Of a stretch of 64,000 nt of DNA, positions 62,960-64,000 are shown in pieces (positions within the stretch are counted from its first letter, which is position 1; each line of letters starts with the position of its first letter). The notes under the pieces were generated by a model, which was not told where the DNA came from, made no database searches, and saw nothing but the letters and a program-made list of their open reading frames with translations. The stretch spans positions 930,001 to 994,000 of the forward strand of contig NZ_JAUCCU010000001.1 in NCBI RefSeq assembly GCF_034675845.1, in the 5' to 3' direction. Source of the DNA: Castellaniella sp. (GTDB lineage Bacteria > Pseudomonadota > Gammaproteobacteria > Burkholderiales > Burkholderiaceae_B). Position numbers and translations under genes: made by a program.

Positions 62960-63030
62960 AAATGTAATCCATCAAAACAAATAAGCCTAAAAACACAAGA
63001 CGAACGGAATAAATGTAATATAGCTACATT
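62960..63030. promoter_or_regulatory. AT-rich ispDF/eda divergent region with repeated AAATGTAAT sites
   Basis: AAATGTAAT occurs at 62960-62968 and 63011-63019, 51 bases apart, about five helical turns. The second is the left half of an inverted repeat AATGTA-N7-TACATT (63012-63030). The 124-base gap is markedly AT-rich compared with its neighbours. It may hold an operator for a GntR- or LacI-type regulator of eda; no regulator gene is in the window. Sites are seen, function inferred. Confidence 0.4.
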
Positions 63031-63059
63031 ATTTATCCCTGATCAGGAATCCTGTACTC

Positions 63060-63677
63060 ATGTCCCCACTAGACCTACTCAAAGCCAGCCCGGTCATGCC
63101 GGTCATCGTCATCCAGGACCCCGATACCGCGCCCGAACTGGCGCAAGCCCTGGTCGACGGCGGGATTCGCACGCTGGAAATCACCCTACGTTCGACAGCG
63201 GCACTGACCGCCATCCGCCGGATTCGCGATCAGGTGCCCGAGGCGCTGGTGGGTGTGGGCACCGTGCGTGACCCCCAGCAGCTGGACGCCGCCATCCAGG
63301 CAGGAGCCTGTTTTGGGGTCAGCCCCGGCTGCACCGAAGCACTGGCCCTGGCCGCCAGCCAGGCCGGAATCCCCTTTTTACCAGGGGTGTCGACAGCCTC
63401 CGAGGCCCTGCGCGCCGCCGAGCTGGGTTTTACGGTACAGAAACTATTTCCGGCGGAGGCAGTCGGCGGGGTCGCCCTGCTGAAGGCCTGGTATGGCCCG
63501 CTGCCTGATCTGTCTTTTTGTCCCACCGGGGGTATTCATGCGGGCAATGCTGCCAACTATCTGGCTCTGCCCAACGTCGGCTGCGTCGGGGGATCATGGC
63601 TGACCCCTGCCAGCGCCATTGCAGCCCGCCAATGGGAGCAAATCACCCAACTGGCGCGCCAGGCCTGCAGCCTATAA
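63060..63677 (+). CDS. eda: KDPG/KHG aldolase
   Basis: Splits 2-keto-3-deoxy-6-phosphogluconate into pyruvate and glyceraldehyde 3-phosphate, the final Entner-Doudoroff step, and handles the same product from uronate catabolism. The 205-residue TIM barrel has the catalytic pair E40 (TLEITLRS) and Schiff-base K128 (VQKLFPAEAVGG), with GVGTVRDPQQL and CPTGGIHAGNAANYL phosphate-binding segments. Position shift of five residues from E. coli E45/K133 is uniform. It converges with a kinase gene with a 7-base gap. Confidence 0.95.
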   Translation: MSPLDLLKASPVMPVIVIQDPDTAPELAQALVDGGIRTLEITLRSTAALTAIRRIRDQVPEALVGVGTVRDPQQLDAAIQAGACFGVSPGCTEALALAASQAGIPFLPGVSTASEALRAAELGFTVQKLFPAEAVGGVALLKAWYGPLPDLSFCPTGGIHAGNAANYLALPNVGCVGGSWLTPASAIAARQWEQITQLARQACSL

Positions 63678-63684
63678 ACACACA

Positions 63685-64000
63685 TCAATACCCAGCGGCC
63701 TGCAACTGAGCGAGGCTCGGCAGGCCCTCGGTATCGCCCAATACCTGCACCGCCCGGGCACCGATCCAAGCGGCCCGGGCCACCGCGCGTTCCGGCGACA
63801 GGCCTGCCAGCAAGCCGCTGATCACGCCCACGGCAAAACCATCGCCCGCCCCCACGGTATCGACTACCTGTGCCACGGGGCAGGCCGGCACGACACCATG
63901 CTGCTGTCCATCATCAAAATAAGCCCCTTCGGGACCGAGCTTGACCACCACCAGACTGGCGCCCTGGTCCAGATAGAAACGCGCAATATCCGAGACCTGG
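63685..64000 (-). CDS. kdgK: PfkB-family sugar kinase, probably 2-keto-3-deoxygluconate kinase (C-terminal part)
   Basis: The last 104 codons of a leftward gene whose start lies beyond the window. It shows the PfkB family C-terminal signature DTVGAGDGFAVGVISGLLAG with the catalytic aspartate, and the preceding VVVKLGPEGAYFDDG ATP-site strand. KDG kinase makes KDPG, the substrate of Eda, so the convergent neighbour fits; the family also includes fructokinase and ribokinase, which this fragment alone cannot exclude. Confidence 0.8.
   Translation of the reverse strand, partial: QVSDIARFYLDQGASLVVVKLGPEGAYFDDGQQHGVVPACPVAQVVDTVGAGDGFAVGVISGLLAGLSPERAVARAAWIGARAVQVLGDTEGLPSLAQLQAAGY

Overview
The window is GC-rich, densely packed bacterial chromosome with almost entirely housekeeping content. 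Gene order (lptF/pepA-holC, plsX-fabH-fabD-fabG-acpP-fabF-rpoE-rseA-rseB-mucD-lepA-lepB-rnc-era-recO), a TsaB-RimI fusion, a BolA-parvulin pair and an intracellular polyhydroxyalkanoate depolymerase point to a betaproteobacterium of the order Burkholderiales, probably Alcaligenaceae (relatives of Bordetella or Castellaniella). The family assignment is inference; no rRNA gene is present to confirm it.

Layout. 1-3.2 kb: divergent lptF (partial) and pepA-holC, then a Bax-inhibitor-1-like membrane protein closed by a good intrinsic terminator. 3.2-19.2 kb: one long leftward run, from yceD-rpmF-plsX through the fatty-acid genes and the sigma-E stress module (rpoE-rseA-rseB-mucD), then lepA-lepB-rnc-era-recO and a RarD-like exporter. 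19.3-22.3 kb: yceF and an RsmI-like methyltransferase rightward, gph and rluC leftward. 22.3-25.9 kb: rne with a roughly 450-base leader. 25.9-31.3 kb: a palindromic repeat cluster touching the accD stop codon, then leftward relA-trpB-trpA-accD. 31.4-34.5 kb: fdxA, phaZ, rsxB-nth rightward. 34.5-46 kb: the only accessory-like region, two branched-chain amino acid type ABC uptake systems facing each other (livG-livF-SBP-livH-livM rightward; SBP-livH-livMG fusion-livF leftward) plus a third, separate binding protein and a 60-bp tandem repeat. 46.3-48.4 kb: msrB-yciB-bolA-parvulin. 48.4-55.1 kb: leftward smc, zipA, ligA. 55.3-58.8 kb: lplT, then leftward tsaB/rimI-uracil-DNA glycosylase. 58.9-61.6 kb: ompR-envZ and ahpC. 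61.7-64 kb: an ispDF fusion, eda, and the 3' end of a KDG-kinase-like gene convergent with eda.

How the genes work together. The leftward block couples fatty acid initiation and elongation with envelope stress control. The sigma-E regulator and its periplasmic sensor proteins are followed by the signal peptidase and the translation and RNA-processing GTPases. The liv block imports amino acids or other small carboxylates. The right end carries pieces of the Entner-Doudoroff/KDG route (eda and a KDG kinase) and of the MEP isoprenoid pathway (ispDF).

Two genes, pepA and the parvulin, are each broken by what looks like a single missing base in a short homopolymer. Restoring one base gives full-length family-like proteins, so sequence or assembly error is at least as likely as true gene loss. 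I saw no CRISPR, phage, insertion sequence, rRNA or tRNA, and no convincing undescribed multi-gene system. The best leads are the repeat elements, the gene fusions, a shortened RecO and the arrangement of the paralogous binding proteins.
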